Positions 22,624 through 32,913 of a DNA stretch of 64,000 bases are shown here, piece by piece (the first letter of the stretch is position 1; each line of letters starts with the position of its first letter). Source of the DNA: Entrophospora sp. SA101 (taxonomy: Eukaryota; Glomeromycota; Glomeromycetes; Entrophosporales; Entrophosporaceae). The stretch is taken from assembly GCA_958430865.1 (NCBI GenBank), contig CAUDNR010002146.1:19039-83038 (forward strand), written 5' to 3'. The notes under the pieces were generated by a model. It had not been told where the DNA came from. It saw only the letters and a list, made by a program, of their open reading frames with translations, and made no database searches. Made by a program: the position numbers and the translations under genes.

Positions 22624-23010
22624 ATGAGAAACAGTAATCAAGCTGTTCGCATCAATTCAAATCGTCGTATAACAAGATCTGCTACAGCAGTTCTTAGTAA
22701 CCAGATACTAGCTCGTAGTACCTCACGAACTACAAGTCTTAAGAATAAACGACAACAACAACAACCACCGCCACCAAAACAACAACATCGACCAGCACGA
22801 GTTACTCAACCAGAGGGATATACCAAGAACATTGAAAAAAATACAACTTTAATATGTATGAACTGTGAAGTTAAACTGAAAGATAGGCTGTTTGCTTTAG
22901 ATTGTGGGCATGTAAGTTGTGGAGAGTGTCAAAGTCAATTCAAAACACACAAAAAATCATGTCCTGGTTGCGGGAAAAAAACAAAGCAAATTTTACAATT
23001 ATTTGCATGA
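22624..23010 (+). CDS. Small RING-finger protein (copy 1)
   Basis: Single exon, 128 aa. Residues 1-75 are basic and low in complexity (Arg/Ser/Gln, a 'QQQQPPPP' run). The C-terminal half is a compact C3HC4-type finger: CMNC, then a Cys-Gly-His (LDCGHVS), CGEC and CPGC. Such fingers usually act as ubiquitin E3 ligases by binding an E2. There is no transmembrane segment or second domain. The position of ATG 22624 after a long AT-rich leader and the intact frame support it. The substrate is unknown; a structural zinc finger without ligase activity is possible. Confidence 0.75.
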   Translation: MRNSNQAVRINSNRRITRSATAVLSNQILARSTSRTTSLKNKRQQQQPPPPKQQHRPARVTQPEGYTKNIEKNTTLICMNCEVKLKDRLFALDCGHVSCGECQSQFKTHKKSCPGCGKKTKQILQLFA

Positions 23011-23229
23011 ACAAATAATGATAATAACAAACAGTAACAATGCAATTATTTAATTAATTAATTATATTAATAGAAAAATACATTTTTATTATAGAGATAT
23101 TAAAAATCACATGATTTTTCTTTTCATATTGAACATTATAATTTTGTGTTAAAAAAACTTTTGCATAATTTAAATTATACTGGTTATAATAAAATATATT
23201 ATTACTTTTGTCCAAATATATTTTAAATA

Positions 23230-25150
23230 ATCTAGCTCTTTGTGATAGACTAGATGTAAAATCTAAAGAGTTGTGTACTATATCAAAAATCATGGTTTTG
23301 TTGGAACGGGTGAAAATTGTGAAAGGATTCAATTAGTCGTGGATTTGTCTTTGAAAAATTGATAGGATATTGATTCAAAAAACAAGATTTTTTAAAAAAA
23401 TAGAATTTATAAATAAACAAATATTTATAAAATATAAAATTAATATGATAGGAAAATAATGGGAAAATACCTTGTCATCCTTGTTATCTTTATCTTCAAC
23501 TGAATTCTCTGAAACAGCACCATGAAGGCACTGATGCATATATTTTACATTTTTAAGCTCTTAAGAGATTTTCTAATTCATCAACATCCTTTCGACTAGA
23601 ATTTCATCATCATTGCCACCGCTATTAGAAGTTATTTTTGATAATGATGCTTTTGTTTGTGCGTTATAATCTCTAGCACATTCACATAATAAATAGCTTT
23701 TAATTCTTTGTTTAGAACAGCATATATAAAAAAATGAATTATCACTAACACTACTATTATTGTCATTATTGTGTTTTGGTTGATTCATGGTATGTATTTA
23801 AATATTTATTTATTCTCTATGCTTTATAATACCAAGTTTTTTGTATCAATTCTATTAAGATCATTAATCTCATTATAATTTGACTATTTCTTGATATATT
23901 TTCCACCAAAAAAATTTAACCTTAATTACGTTGAATTATGTTTAAGTGTTTTCATTATGTTGAATTTTGTATATGCTACATAATTATAAACAAATCAAGA
24001 TCTTCTGTCAATTGTTCCGATTTGTAATATTGACTTTTGCTGTAGCTTCCTATATATATATATCAAGGATTATAACAAATAAATAAATTATAATATTTTG
24101 ACAAACTAATATATATATATATATATATTTAAAGAATAAAGAAAGTATATTTTACCATGTCTTCCTTTACAACAAATTTTTTGCCATAAGCTTCTAAAGA
24201 TGCATCAAATCAATGAATCTTCAGCTTCTGAATCTAAAGCATTTTCAAGGTTTTTTATTGCATCTTGAGCTTTTAAAATGTAAATTACCAATCTGTATTT
24301 TTAAGAGATATAGTCAATCATGCCAAGTTATAAATTCAAGAAATGATGCTTTTTATTGACAAGATTATGTGAGAATAGACTATAATTAAAAAAAAATCAC
24401 CTTCTAATAAATCTAATCCAACTTTTTTATTTTTTCTTAAAGTCATTTATAATACCTCAACACCAGTATTGCCATCTGCACCTAGTTGCAATTTAAATGC
24501 ATAAAAATGAATATTTGGATAGTATCATCAATTACAGGTTGACGTAAAGTTTCTTGATGTGGAGTTCCAGCTGCATATAATATATATTATCCCATAAATA
24601 AATATTTTAAGTGTTTATATGTATCCATGCACTATTATCACTATAGTTGTTGTAACTATAATTATAAATTATCTTGAAGCAGCAAATTTGTCTAATGCAA
24701 CTTGCCAAGATTGTTTTTCAAATAGTAAATATCCAGATATTAAATAAGAAGATGCATATTTATATGTTAGTGATTTTTTTGTAAATAAATTCTAAATGTA
24801 TCATTCTCTTGAAAAATTAAATCTGAGTTTCCAACACAGTCCTAGTATATTTCTCTTGAACACAAATGTTCTAATTTCTTGGAGAATTTTCTTGCTTTTT
24901 AAATGATATTTATTGCTAGTAGAATTTTCATTTCCATTGCATAGCTCCAAGCACACTCAATATCAAATAATACAATATTAAATATGTAAAAATCTATTAT
25001 AAATAAATTTAATCTTATGAATTGATGAAATATATTTTTTAAAGATATATATTACAATGATTTATCTGATATCATCATTTTTTTAGTAAATCTTCCTTTG
25101 CCATATGTAAATTTTAAAGATGATAGATTTTTTGGTTGCAGCATTTTCTA
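23230..25150 (-). pseudogene. SRP68 (signal recognition particle) pseudogene (copy 1)
   Basis: Successive minus-strand fragments follow the order of SRP68. Near 25060-25140, 'LKFTYGKGRFTKK' matches the RNA-binding 'hKFTGKKV' region. Near 24945 comes 'ECAWSYAMEMK', matching the family's 'AWSYAMqLK'. Near 24690-24765, 'SSYLISGYLLFEKQSWQVAL' matches the TPR-like 'YLSGMLRFEhQeWkAAi'. Then 'AAGTPHQETLRQPVIDD' (24530-24580), 'FDASLEAYGKKFVVKEDM' (24155-24210), 'CECARDYNAQTKASLSKI' (23630-23690), 'DVDELENLLR' (23570-23600) and a C-terminal 'IFDIVHNSLDF' (23255-23295) resembling 'FFDlAlNhvaFP'. Frames change repeatedly and stops intervene, so it is dead. SRP68 is normally essential, so an intact gene should exist elsewhere. 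Confidence 0.7.
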
Positions 25151-25882
25151 TATCAAATTAATTTTTTTAATTAAAACAAAATTAAAAATTGAATGATAAA
25201 TAAATATATATATTAATCATACTATAATGTGTATAGCCTTGATATCTAAGTCTATATGTGTTTTTTATTTATTGAAACTTTTCTTAAAAAAATTAATTGA
25301 TTATTAAAAAACCATGCATCAATACTAATCTTTGTTCAAAGAAAAAATAAATTAAGGAGTGTACTAACTATCAAGTAGATATCTTATCTTTTTATATGGA
25401 GGTGGAGCTGCCTATTTTTACGTTGAAAATAGATTTTGCATACTTGTTAAGTAAATAACATTTTATTCTATGAAATGTGTATAAGTAATTGTATTGATGA
25501 TAATGATAATACAGATTTAGTTGTTGACTTAATAGATAATAAGTACATTAAATGTGCCAGTATCAGTATCATTTTTCTTACTGTTCAAATTATTATTTGA
25601 ATACATATTAGAGAAATCATTTCATAATCAGATAGAGATGTCTAAAAAATGTTTTGGTGAGACATTTAACTTTAATAATATATGTTAATTAATATTAATA
25701 TATTCTTGATAAAGAAAACTGTTGATTTGTATATATTATGTAATATTTAATATAAAAGAATTATCTTTTAATGAAATAAAGATAGCTTGTATTTTTGCAA
25801 TAATTAAAATATCGTAGAAAATGTATTTTGACTGACAAACATTTATCACGTGAGGGAATGCAAGTAATTAATTGGTCCTAAA
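25151..25882. other. Intergenic, nothing recognised
   Basis: Very AT-rich with stops in every frame; no repeat structure seen. Counterpart at 57060-57791. Confidence 0.5.
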
Positions 25883-26853
25883 AAATTTAATATTGCATTA
25901 CTTCAATTGGAAAAACATCACCCCTCCTGCAAGGTCTGGGTTAAACATGGAGAAAATTGGGCAGTAAAAGTTATCCTAAGAAAAAAAAGTGATGTTGATT
26001 ATTTAAAAGAAGCAATCAAAGTAAAGTTATCACCCTCTTTGGACAATGTTCCAATTAGTCGGATCATTTTAAAAAGACATGGCGAAGAAACTGAGTTGCG
26101 CCCTGGTTTAACTATAGATAAGAACTTTACAACTACCACTGACACACCAATTCAAGTATTAGTAAAAGAATCTGGTACGTAATCAGTTTTTTATGGTTTT
26201 TTAACCGCAAAGAAGTTATAGAAATGTATATATTATTTACGATGTTAAACCGATTTTTTTTATTTTAAATTATTTTCATCTGAATTTTTTTTTAACATCT
26301 CATAAAGAACAAGGTAAACACGTTTGTGGTTAAGTTATTACGATTATATATGAAAAAACTCATTTAACATTGTCCGATGTTCTTTATTATATATATTATA
26401 AAACATGAAGAAAACGGTAAAATTAATGAAATTTTAAAAACTTTAAAAAATCAGAGTGAAAATTTAGAAAATATGGTAAAGAATCGGAATGAAAATTTAG
26501 AAAAAATGAGCAAGGAACTCGATGAACGCGAAACTAAAACTATATCAATTGTCACAGGTAAGCAACCGTATTGTTGAAAATGTATTACAAGATTATGGGA
26601 ACAAACATACGAAAGTACGTTCCGCGATTTCCATTGCGCAAGAATTAATTGATAAGCTATCATTAAATGTTAAAGTTGAGCCAAATGAATTTTCGTAGAG
26701 TGATCATAATGAGGGTCATCCTGTAAATACAAAAAAAGTCCTAGAATATTTTCAGGGCTCATTTATAAAACTTTATTGGTGGATGATAAAAAATTGTCAG
26801 AAAAAAATTCACCATTTATGTTAAACTTGGAGACATCATCAGGAAAATTTCTT
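25883..26853 (+). pseudogene. Crinkler-like effector gene, 5' part cut by an inversion (copy 1)
   Basis: The first exon (to about 26175, donor GTACGT) encodes a ubiquitin-like header, 'CKVWVKHGENWAVKVILRKK' and on to 'RHGEETELRPGLTIDKNF', of the type fronting Crinkler-like proteins in these fungi. It lacks an ATG in frame, so a start exon is missing or lost. A Lys/Glu/Asn-rich coiled coil lies at 26400-26540, and further fragments in other frames follow (near 26590 'IVENVLQDYGNKHTKV') with a stop near 26696. At 26850-26853 the sequence jumps to reversed HMG-box gene. The 3' part of this gene sits reversed at 29230-29711. Confidence 0.6.
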
Positions 26854-27440
26854 TTCGGCGCATTAGGATCTTTTAATTGATTTCTTTTAAATTTTCGTAC
26901 TTGATTTCCTCCTCCTCCTGTTGATTGATGTTGGTTATGAACATTACTATGATGCATGCGTCGTGAAATACTAGCAGTATTACTGCTACCACCACCACCA
27001 ATACTAAAACCAGCAACATTACCACCACCACCAAATGATATCATATTATTATCATTATTGTTGTTATTATTGTTATTATCACCAGGTATAATTCCTACGT
27101 CTCTTGGAATAAGTGACTGAAATTCATCACATGCTCTTGCTGCGTATCTAAGAGCATTTGCAACTTGAGTGAAAGCATCAACAAGCTTAAATTACATGTG
27201 TCATTTTAATAGATAAAATTTTGTCAATATGCTTGAGTAATGATGATTTTATACTTTTTTATTATTTGGTAAATTTATTGTCAATGGAGAAAGAAAAAAA
27301 TCGTATTGAATTTTACTACTTACGATTTCTTTTTTATGATTTAATTGTGATAAAAGTTCTGGATCAATATTTTCAGTTGTAACAATATTATTATTATCAT
27401 TGTTGTTGTTGTTGTTGTTAGGACGCGTGTCAGCGGGCAT
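26850..27440 (-). pseudogene. HMG-box gene truncated by inversion (copy 1)
   Basis: Exon 1 27324-27440 and the start of exon 2 from 27185 are identical to 61187-61777. The coding sequence stops inside the HMG box after 'LKDPNAPKR' and runs into reversed Crinkler-like sequence (NFPDDVSKF). Most of the box and the whole C-terminal region are absent, so no DNA-binding protein can result. Confidence 0.9.
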
Positions 27441-27711
27441 TTTTTATTATTTTATTTAAATATATTACTTTTTTTTTCTCAAATAAAAAAATAATTATAA
27501 AATTTATGAATTGAATTAAAAGAATTAAAAAAAAAAAAAAGGTAATTTCAGAGGAACACAAATTTCTAACAATTTCCAAATATGATTTTAAGGGTAGTAT
27601 GAGGTCATGCAAATTTTGATTATCGTTATTTAACAATCTATAAATTTAAATTGAATAATAATAAATGTTAAACTAAACTTATATTTCCCCATTCTCTAAC
27701 TAATTCTGAAT

Positions 27712-28003
27712 TTAAATATCAGTACAATAAATTTGCCTGCCAGTCAAACCCATTCTTAAAACAACAAATGTTAGTTTCGAATCTGCATCTTGTTGTTTTT
27801 CAATTGTTAAATACTCTTCGTTTTAATATTCCATTCAAAAGATTTACCAGCAATTTTAAAGATCTCATCCTCTGATTTTCCAATAATGATGGCAACACTT
27901 CGGCCAGCTGCCTTGAGTTCCATCTAACTTAACACATTCCATTTTGATATAAATTTCCTTTTTCTGATGCTTTTTTTACTAAATAAATTGTTTCTTTGCT
28001 CAT
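27712..28003 (-). pseudogene. Unrecognised decayed coding remnant (copy 1)
   Basis: From an ATG at 28003 it reads 'MSKETIYLVKKASEKGNLYQ', then after frame changes 'AAGRSVAIIIGKSEDEIFKI' and 'LTFVVLRMGLTGRQIYC'. Residue choice is clearly protein-like, but the frame breaks at least twice. I do not recognise the family. Counterpart at 60624-60915 on the plus strand. Confidence 0.4.
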
Positions 28004-28100
28004 TTCAAGCTCGGAGGATTCATATGTCACTCTTGTTCAATGTTTGCATGAAGAGCGAGAATCAGAATGTCTATAAAAGCTTATTTCAAAGCCTCGCCAT

Positions 28101-28419
28101 TTGAGTGCTTATGCAATTCTCAATACATTTTTTCCCTATAGCATTGGTTATTTTACTCGAAGCATAAAAAATATATTATTACCAATACTAGATGATGTAC
28201 TATACAACACAGTAACTTGGATTATTCCACTGACAGTTTCTTTTGTTTATCTAATTTGTGCAGTATCTGCGTTAATTAAAAAATAAGAGAATTAGAGAGA
28301 TGTCTTTTTTGATATTTTTTCTAGCTATAGTAATTCCAGTATTCTGGATCGTTTATATTAAAATCACACATGATATCGATTCAATTAGTATAGTATTCAT
28401 TGCATTATTTGGCTTGTAA
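28101..28419 (+). CDS. Two small hydrophobic reading frames (copy 1)
   Basis: The frame 28101-28286 encodes a peptide with 'FPYSIGYFTRSIKN' and a clear membrane segment ('TWIIPLTVSFVYLICAVSAL'). Only 13 bp later, ATG 28300 opens a 39-aa frame ('MSFLIFFLAIVIPVFWIVYI') ending at TAA 28419, also membrane-like. They may be pieces of one small membrane protein broken by a frame change or joined by an unseen intron. Family not recognised. Confidence 0.35.
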
Positions 28420-28879
28420 TAAAACATTGTTACACGTGACTTGTTACAATTCTATTCCTTTGACGGATGATTTTCTTCATTTGGATCCCTATAACTTCAT
28501 AAAATCATAATAATAATAATAATAAATAATAACAATAATCAATCACATTACATTGATGGCGACCAAATTTCAATCCCTGAAATCCTTGGTGATTCATTTT
28601 GTTGCGGTCTAACTTCAAGGAATTTAAATACCTTTTGAAATTGTGCAAAAAAGGGGTATCTACAATGTCGAGGAACTTTCCGGTAATTATAATCCTTCAT
28701 TTATGAAATGTAATTTTTCGTTCGTGAAGTCAATAATGATGAAATATTTTGTAATTTTTTTAAAATACTCGTGCATTTCTTAATGAATATAATATGATGA
28801 TAAATAAATATTCAAATTCTGTAATTGAACCGGTATCAATCAATAAATGATATCAAAGATGTATAAAAGTATAAGCATA

Positions 28880-29051
28880 CAGTCAGACTCCTATATAGTC
28901 ACACACCTCGGGACCATAGTGAAATTTCAAGAATTTTGGTGACTATAGTGTTTGTGACTATACAGGACTTGTTTTTACTATGATTTAACAAAAAAATGTG
29001 ACTATAATATGTTGCGACTATATAGGATGTGACTATATAGGAGTCTGACTG
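28880..29051. mobile_element. 172-bp MITE with perfect 23-bp inverted repeats (copy 1)
   Basis: Begins 'cagtcagactcctatatagt' and ends with its exact reverse complement over 23 bp; the left flank is TA. Inside, the motif 'gtgactata' repeats in both orientations, making the whole element nearly self-complementary. The 'CAGTCA' end and TA target suggest a pogo/Tc1-mariner-type non-autonomous element. Confidence 0.85.
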
Positions 29052-29229
29052 CAATAATACCGTTAATTTGTGGGAAAAACAATAAATTCTATTTTTTCAA
29101 TTAACATTATTATTATTATTCAAAATAGAGGATAACTACATGATTATTTATTCTGATTTTTAAAAAATCATTCCGAATATTTAAATTTTTACAGGAAATT
29201 TTTTTAAGCAACTTCGTTATAGTATTCCT

Positions 29230-29711
29230 AATTAAACATTGACATATATTCACCGTTATGATGATTTTCATCACCATGTGAAGAAAATAGATTATAATAA
29301 TCTTCTGCATATTCTGATGTAAAATTAAACGGGCTATCACCTTCTAAATGTTGGTTGAGACAAGTACGAAGCGAGCATTTTTCTTAATTTATATTTTCTT
29401 TCCATGAAATCAACCAGGTCGTCTAGATTTGCAATACCATCATTTATATTATTGAACTTTTTTTCTAATTTTATTTTGTTATCAATTGAACTATTGTATC
29501 TGCTACTGAAATCGTTAAATGCTGTTTAGCTCATATTATAAGAAAATCTAGCGATTTTAAATCCAACAGTCCATGATCCCTAATGCAATCTTTCGTTCAT
29601 TACCATTTAAATGCTTTATTTAATATAGCCTCATTATTATCATTAAACATTATCCATTTTAAAAACCAACATGTTTTTAGATCAGTCAATGGATGTAATG
29701 GAGTAAAAATG
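29230..29711 (-). pseudogene. Crinkler-like gene, 3' part in reversed orientation (copy 1)
   Basis: Carries the same C-terminal fragments as 58916-59397 and is now on the opposite strand from its own 5' part (25883-26853). The PD-(D/E)xK-like core (58763-58915 in copy 2) is deleted here. Confidence 0.7.
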
Positions 29712-29792
29712 ACCTGGTTGAGAAATTGCTTACAATAGAAAATATTCAATTGGAATTAGTGACGACGCAACAAACTATAGGANNNNNNNNNN
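29712..29792. other. Unmatched 71 bp and 10-N assembly gap
   Basis: 29712-29782 ('acctggttgagaaattgctt' onward) matches neither the HMG gene continuation nor any other place seen in the window. 29783-29792 are ten Ns, a scaffold gap whose true size is unknown. Confidence 0.95.
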
Positions 29793-30060
29793 ACAAAATC
29801 CCGGAGATCAACATCAGAAATATCCACGCCACACACCCCGAAAGGCAGAAGCTTTACCCATTGTTATTCCATGGATAAAGGATTTGCCTTTCGGAAAATG
29901 TCCGAATTAGGTGAGTTCGAGATATTTTTAAAAAAACCATGTGACACGAATTTCGGATATATGTCACACAACTAATCATCCAAACCCATACCGCCGCAAT
30001 CCGGGTAAAAGTTGCGAGTCCCGGCCTGCTGCAGGCCTGCCTGAAAGAATGAATTGGACC
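29793..30060. other. GC-richer block beside the gap, origin unclear
   Basis: Base composition (roughly 45% GC by eye) differs sharply from the ~25% of the surroundings, and it is not repeated in the window. Frames such as the minus frame 29854-30063 show no family I recognise. It could be an exon of the neighbouring Mtr4 pseudogene, foreign DNA, or gap-edge contamination. Confidence 0.4.
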
Positions 30061-30700
30061 CATTTAAAAGTTGCAATACACTGTATAGAAAGATTTTAGT
30101 TAGTGCGCACACTTTTTGCTGGAAAATCTGTTATTGCAGGATATGCTATTGCACAAGCTTTGAAAAATAAACAAAGAGTCATTTACACCACTCCAATAAA
30201 GGTATACGAACGATAAAACTTCTTTTTTTAATTAATTAACTGTTAATTATTACTATTATATTCAAAGCTTTAAGCAATCAAAAATACAGAGAATTAAAAG
30301 TTCTTTTAGTGACGTTGGATTGATAACTGGCAATGTTTCCATTAAACCTGATGCAAATTGTTTAGATGACTACAGAATAATTTTAAAATCCTTAACATAA
30401 AGAATTATATATATAAACTAATAAATTATTATTCAAAAAAATAGATTTTATTGACTATGCTTTATCATGGTACGGGTAATTTTTGATGAGATACTGTACA
30501 TTATATGAAAGATAGAGATATTTGAAATTTACAAGATGAATTAATTATTTTTAATTAACATTTCTATTTTAATTTTTAATTTTAATCTAGTTTGAGATGT
30601 AGTTTGGGAAGAAATTATTATTATTTTATTTACCAAATTCATTTTGTATTTTTATCTGAAACAGTCTCCAATGCTATGGAATTCGCAGAGTGGGTATGTA
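30050..30700 (+). pseudogene. Mtr4/Ski2-like RNA helicase pseudogene, N-terminal RecA part
   Basis: Successive fragments follow the helicase in order: 'ELDPF' and 'VAIHCIER' before motif I, 'ILVSAHT' then, after a 1-bp shift, '[20 protein letters not shown]' (Walker A) and 'VIYTTPIK'. An intron-like gap comes next, then 'YRELKVLFSDVGLITGNVSI' (motif Ib region), 'VIFDEI' (motif II, DEIH in the family), 'VVWEEI' and 'VFLSETVSNAMEFAEW' (motif III, normally S-A-T). Shifts and stops make it non-functional. Mtr4 is the exosome-associated helicase and is normally a single essential gene. The fragment ends at a GTATGT donor exactly where the duplicated block's visible sequence begins. Confidence 0.8.
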
Positions 30701-30958
30701 AAAATAAGATTCTATATAAATTTTTTTCTGATATTTATTGATTAGTTTAATTTTATAGTTTAGTTTAAAATATACATACTGTATATATATTGCTTCTTCG
30801 TATCGTATACATCCAAGGCCGCCTTTACAACATTATGTTTATGGAAGTGATATTACTTTCATGTTGAATGTACATTAATATTACTATTTTGAAACTTTAA
30901 AAAAATAACATATCAGGTATGATAGATAAATAAAATGCAAATTAAAATTTTATGGCAT

Positions 30959-31802
30959 GTAAAATGATTCGTGAAAATAAAACTTATGACTTAGACAATA
31001 GGAAAAAATTTTCTTATATAAAGAGAAGGAAATATCCATAATCAAGAAAATTTTTTTAACAGTTTGCAACTATAATTTTAATAATAAAGTTGCCCACAAA
31101 ACGGATCAGAAGAAAATTCAAACCTACCTAAAGTAATATTATTTTTTATATTATTGTTATTAATACGATATTTATATAACGTATATCACGTGATTATTAT
31201 AAATGCCAATTCTAATTCCAAATTTCTTCGTTTTTAGAGATATTTCGGTTTTAGCGGATAAATCTCTTGGGCCAAACTTGTCCACTAAATCGAAATTCAC
31301 TGTGTACTTCTAATAGTGCTGTAACTCTTTGATTCCATGGTGAATCTAATGTATGGGTTGGCACCGTTAACCGGTTAATTGTAAAATGATTCGTGAAAAT
31401 AAAACTTATGACTTAGACAATAGGAAAAAATTTTCTTATATAAAGAGAAGGAAATATCCATAATCAAGAAAATTTTTTTAACAGTTTGCAACTATAATTT
31501 TAATAATAAAGTTGCCCACAAAACGGATCAGAAGAAAATTCAAACCTACCTAAAGTAATATTATTTTTTATATTATTGTTATTAATACGATATTTATATA
31601 ACGTATATCACGTGATTATTATAAATGCCAATTCTAATTCCAAATTTCTTCGTTTTTAGAGATATTTCGGTTTTAGCGGATAAATCTCTTGGGCCAAACT
31701 TGTCCACTAAATCGAAATTCACTGTGTACTTCTAATAGTGCTGTAACTCTTTGATTCCATGGTGAATCTAATGTATGGGTTGGCACCGTTAACCGGTTAA
31801 TA
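30959..31802. repeat. 422-bp tandem duplication (two units), copy 2 only
   Basis: Units 30959-31380 and 31381-31802 are identical in the lines compared. Each unit contains flanking DNA, the 8-bp target 'atctaatg' and the first ~29 bp of the hAT-like element. The duplication therefore happened after the transposon landed. Confidence 0.95.
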
Positions 31803-32679
31803 TTTTTTTTTAACCGGTTAATTCTTTTTGATTAACCGGTTAACCACCATTTATTAATTTTTTTTTATATATTACAGTCAAACCTCGTCACAGCGGACCT
31901 TGCCACAACACATTTCTTGTTACAACGGATTTAAGTATTGTCCCCTTATTAATATTAATTAAAACGTTTGTCATAATAATAACTGATTCTACTACTAATA
32001 ATAAATTTGTTCCATGGATTTTTGATGGGGTCTTTCTATATGTCTACAGCAGAATTCACGTGACATATAAATGTCCAAATTACCAAAATTGATAGAGGAA
32101 AACTGCAATTCTCCCTTTGGAAAATGAAATATCTAATAATGAAAATTGAAAATTCAAGAAATATAGTTAATAATATAATAGTTGTTTAGAGTAACCCTAT
32201 GTCTAAAGTTTCAACGAAAGATGCTGTAATTTCCTTTGAGATAGCTTTTAATTTTCTTCAACAAGGTGATTTAGAAATAGATTGTAAAGAATTTAAACCG
32301 TTTAAAAAACCATTGAAAAAAGTGAAATTATTAGGTAATACAACCAAATATTACATCTTATTTCAACAAATAATTTTCATTTCCGTATGTATTATTCATT
32401 TATTCATTCATTCATTTATTTATTTCTGTATTTAGTTTATTAATTTATTGCACTATACCAAACCTCTCTATAACGAACACTAAGTAAATTTCCCTATAAC
32501 GAATTTCCCTTTTGTCGCCCGTCTCCGATTCAATTTTTTATAATTAATTTCTCCCTATAATGAACAAAAGCAGAAAAATGCATATAATGGACAGAGGGTT
32601 CTGTATAGAGAGAGTGCTTTTTATTATTAAAAAAATTTTGCCCGATCATCACCAATTTTGCCGTTGCGGACTTCTTGTC

Positions 32680-32714
<35 letters not shown>

Positions 32715-32905
32715 GGATTTTTTTGGCTGGAACTATGAATCCACTGTGGCGAGGTTTGACTGTAATCATTTAGCATCTATTAAGTGTATAATAAAATTCA
32801 ACAGGCGCGTGCTTATTTTGTAATGAACGATCGAATTTACCAGTTAAAAAATTTCACGTGACTAAATTAACTGGTTAAAGAATTTTTGCGCGGTGCCAAC
32901 TTCTA
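31774..32905. mobile_element. hAT-like non-autonomous element with 8-bp target duplication (copy 2 only)
   Basis: Ends are 'tatgggttggcaccg' and, reversed, 'tagaagttggcaccg' (12 of 15 match). They are flanked by the direct repeat 'atctaatg' at 31766-31773 and 32906-32913. Copy 1 has the empty site with a single 'atctaatg' (695-702 region). Subterminal palindromes 'ttaaccggttaa' are repeated near the left end, and a variant lies near the right. Without the nested element it is only about 242 bp and has no transposase. Confidence 0.9.
31875..32762 (+). mobile_element. pogo/Tc1-mariner-type element nested in the hAT-like element
   Basis: Termini 'cagtcaaacctcgtcacag' and, reversed, 'cagtcaaacctcgccacag', with TA on both sides as target duplication. 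Inside, the frame at 32199 encodes 'STKDAVISFEIAFNFLQQGD', like the C-terminal tail of a pogo transposase, without a catalytic domain. A (TAA)n run lies at 32681-32713, and 'ctctctataacgaac' at 32466 may be a still older insertion. Confidence 0.8.
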
Positions 32906-32913
32906 ATCTAATG

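Larger units (their letters stand above)
1..26853 (+). repeat. Copy 1 of a ~32 kb direct duplication
   Basis: Matches 30686-58762 in the same orientation. The offset is about 32214 in the TLC gene, 32224 from about 3475 to 6000, and 31909 from 6320 to 26853; the 315-bp shift comes from a tandem duplication present only here. From about 3475 onward the two copies look identical in almost every line compared. Before that they differ by scattered substitutions and indels. The left end lies outside the window. The right end is the breakpoint of an inversion. Confidence 0.95.
26850..29711 (-). repeat. Inverted segment in copy 1 (matches 58916-61777 reversed)
   Basis: Position x in copy 2 corresponds to 88627 minus x here, with no indel noticed. 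It carries the 5' half of the HMG-box gene, two small remnants, a MITE and the 3' part of the Crinkler-like gene, all in reversed orientation. The left junction has a 4-bp overlap ('tctt'). At the right junction 153 bp present in copy 2 (58763-58915) are missing. Confidence 0.95.

Noticed and set aside
26451..26663. 70-codon minus frame
   Set aside because: Antisense to the coiled-coil part of the Crinkler-like gene.
32530..32823. Two overlapping frames with Tyr or Ile runs
   Set aside because: They translate the (TAA)n microsatellite inside the nested transposon.
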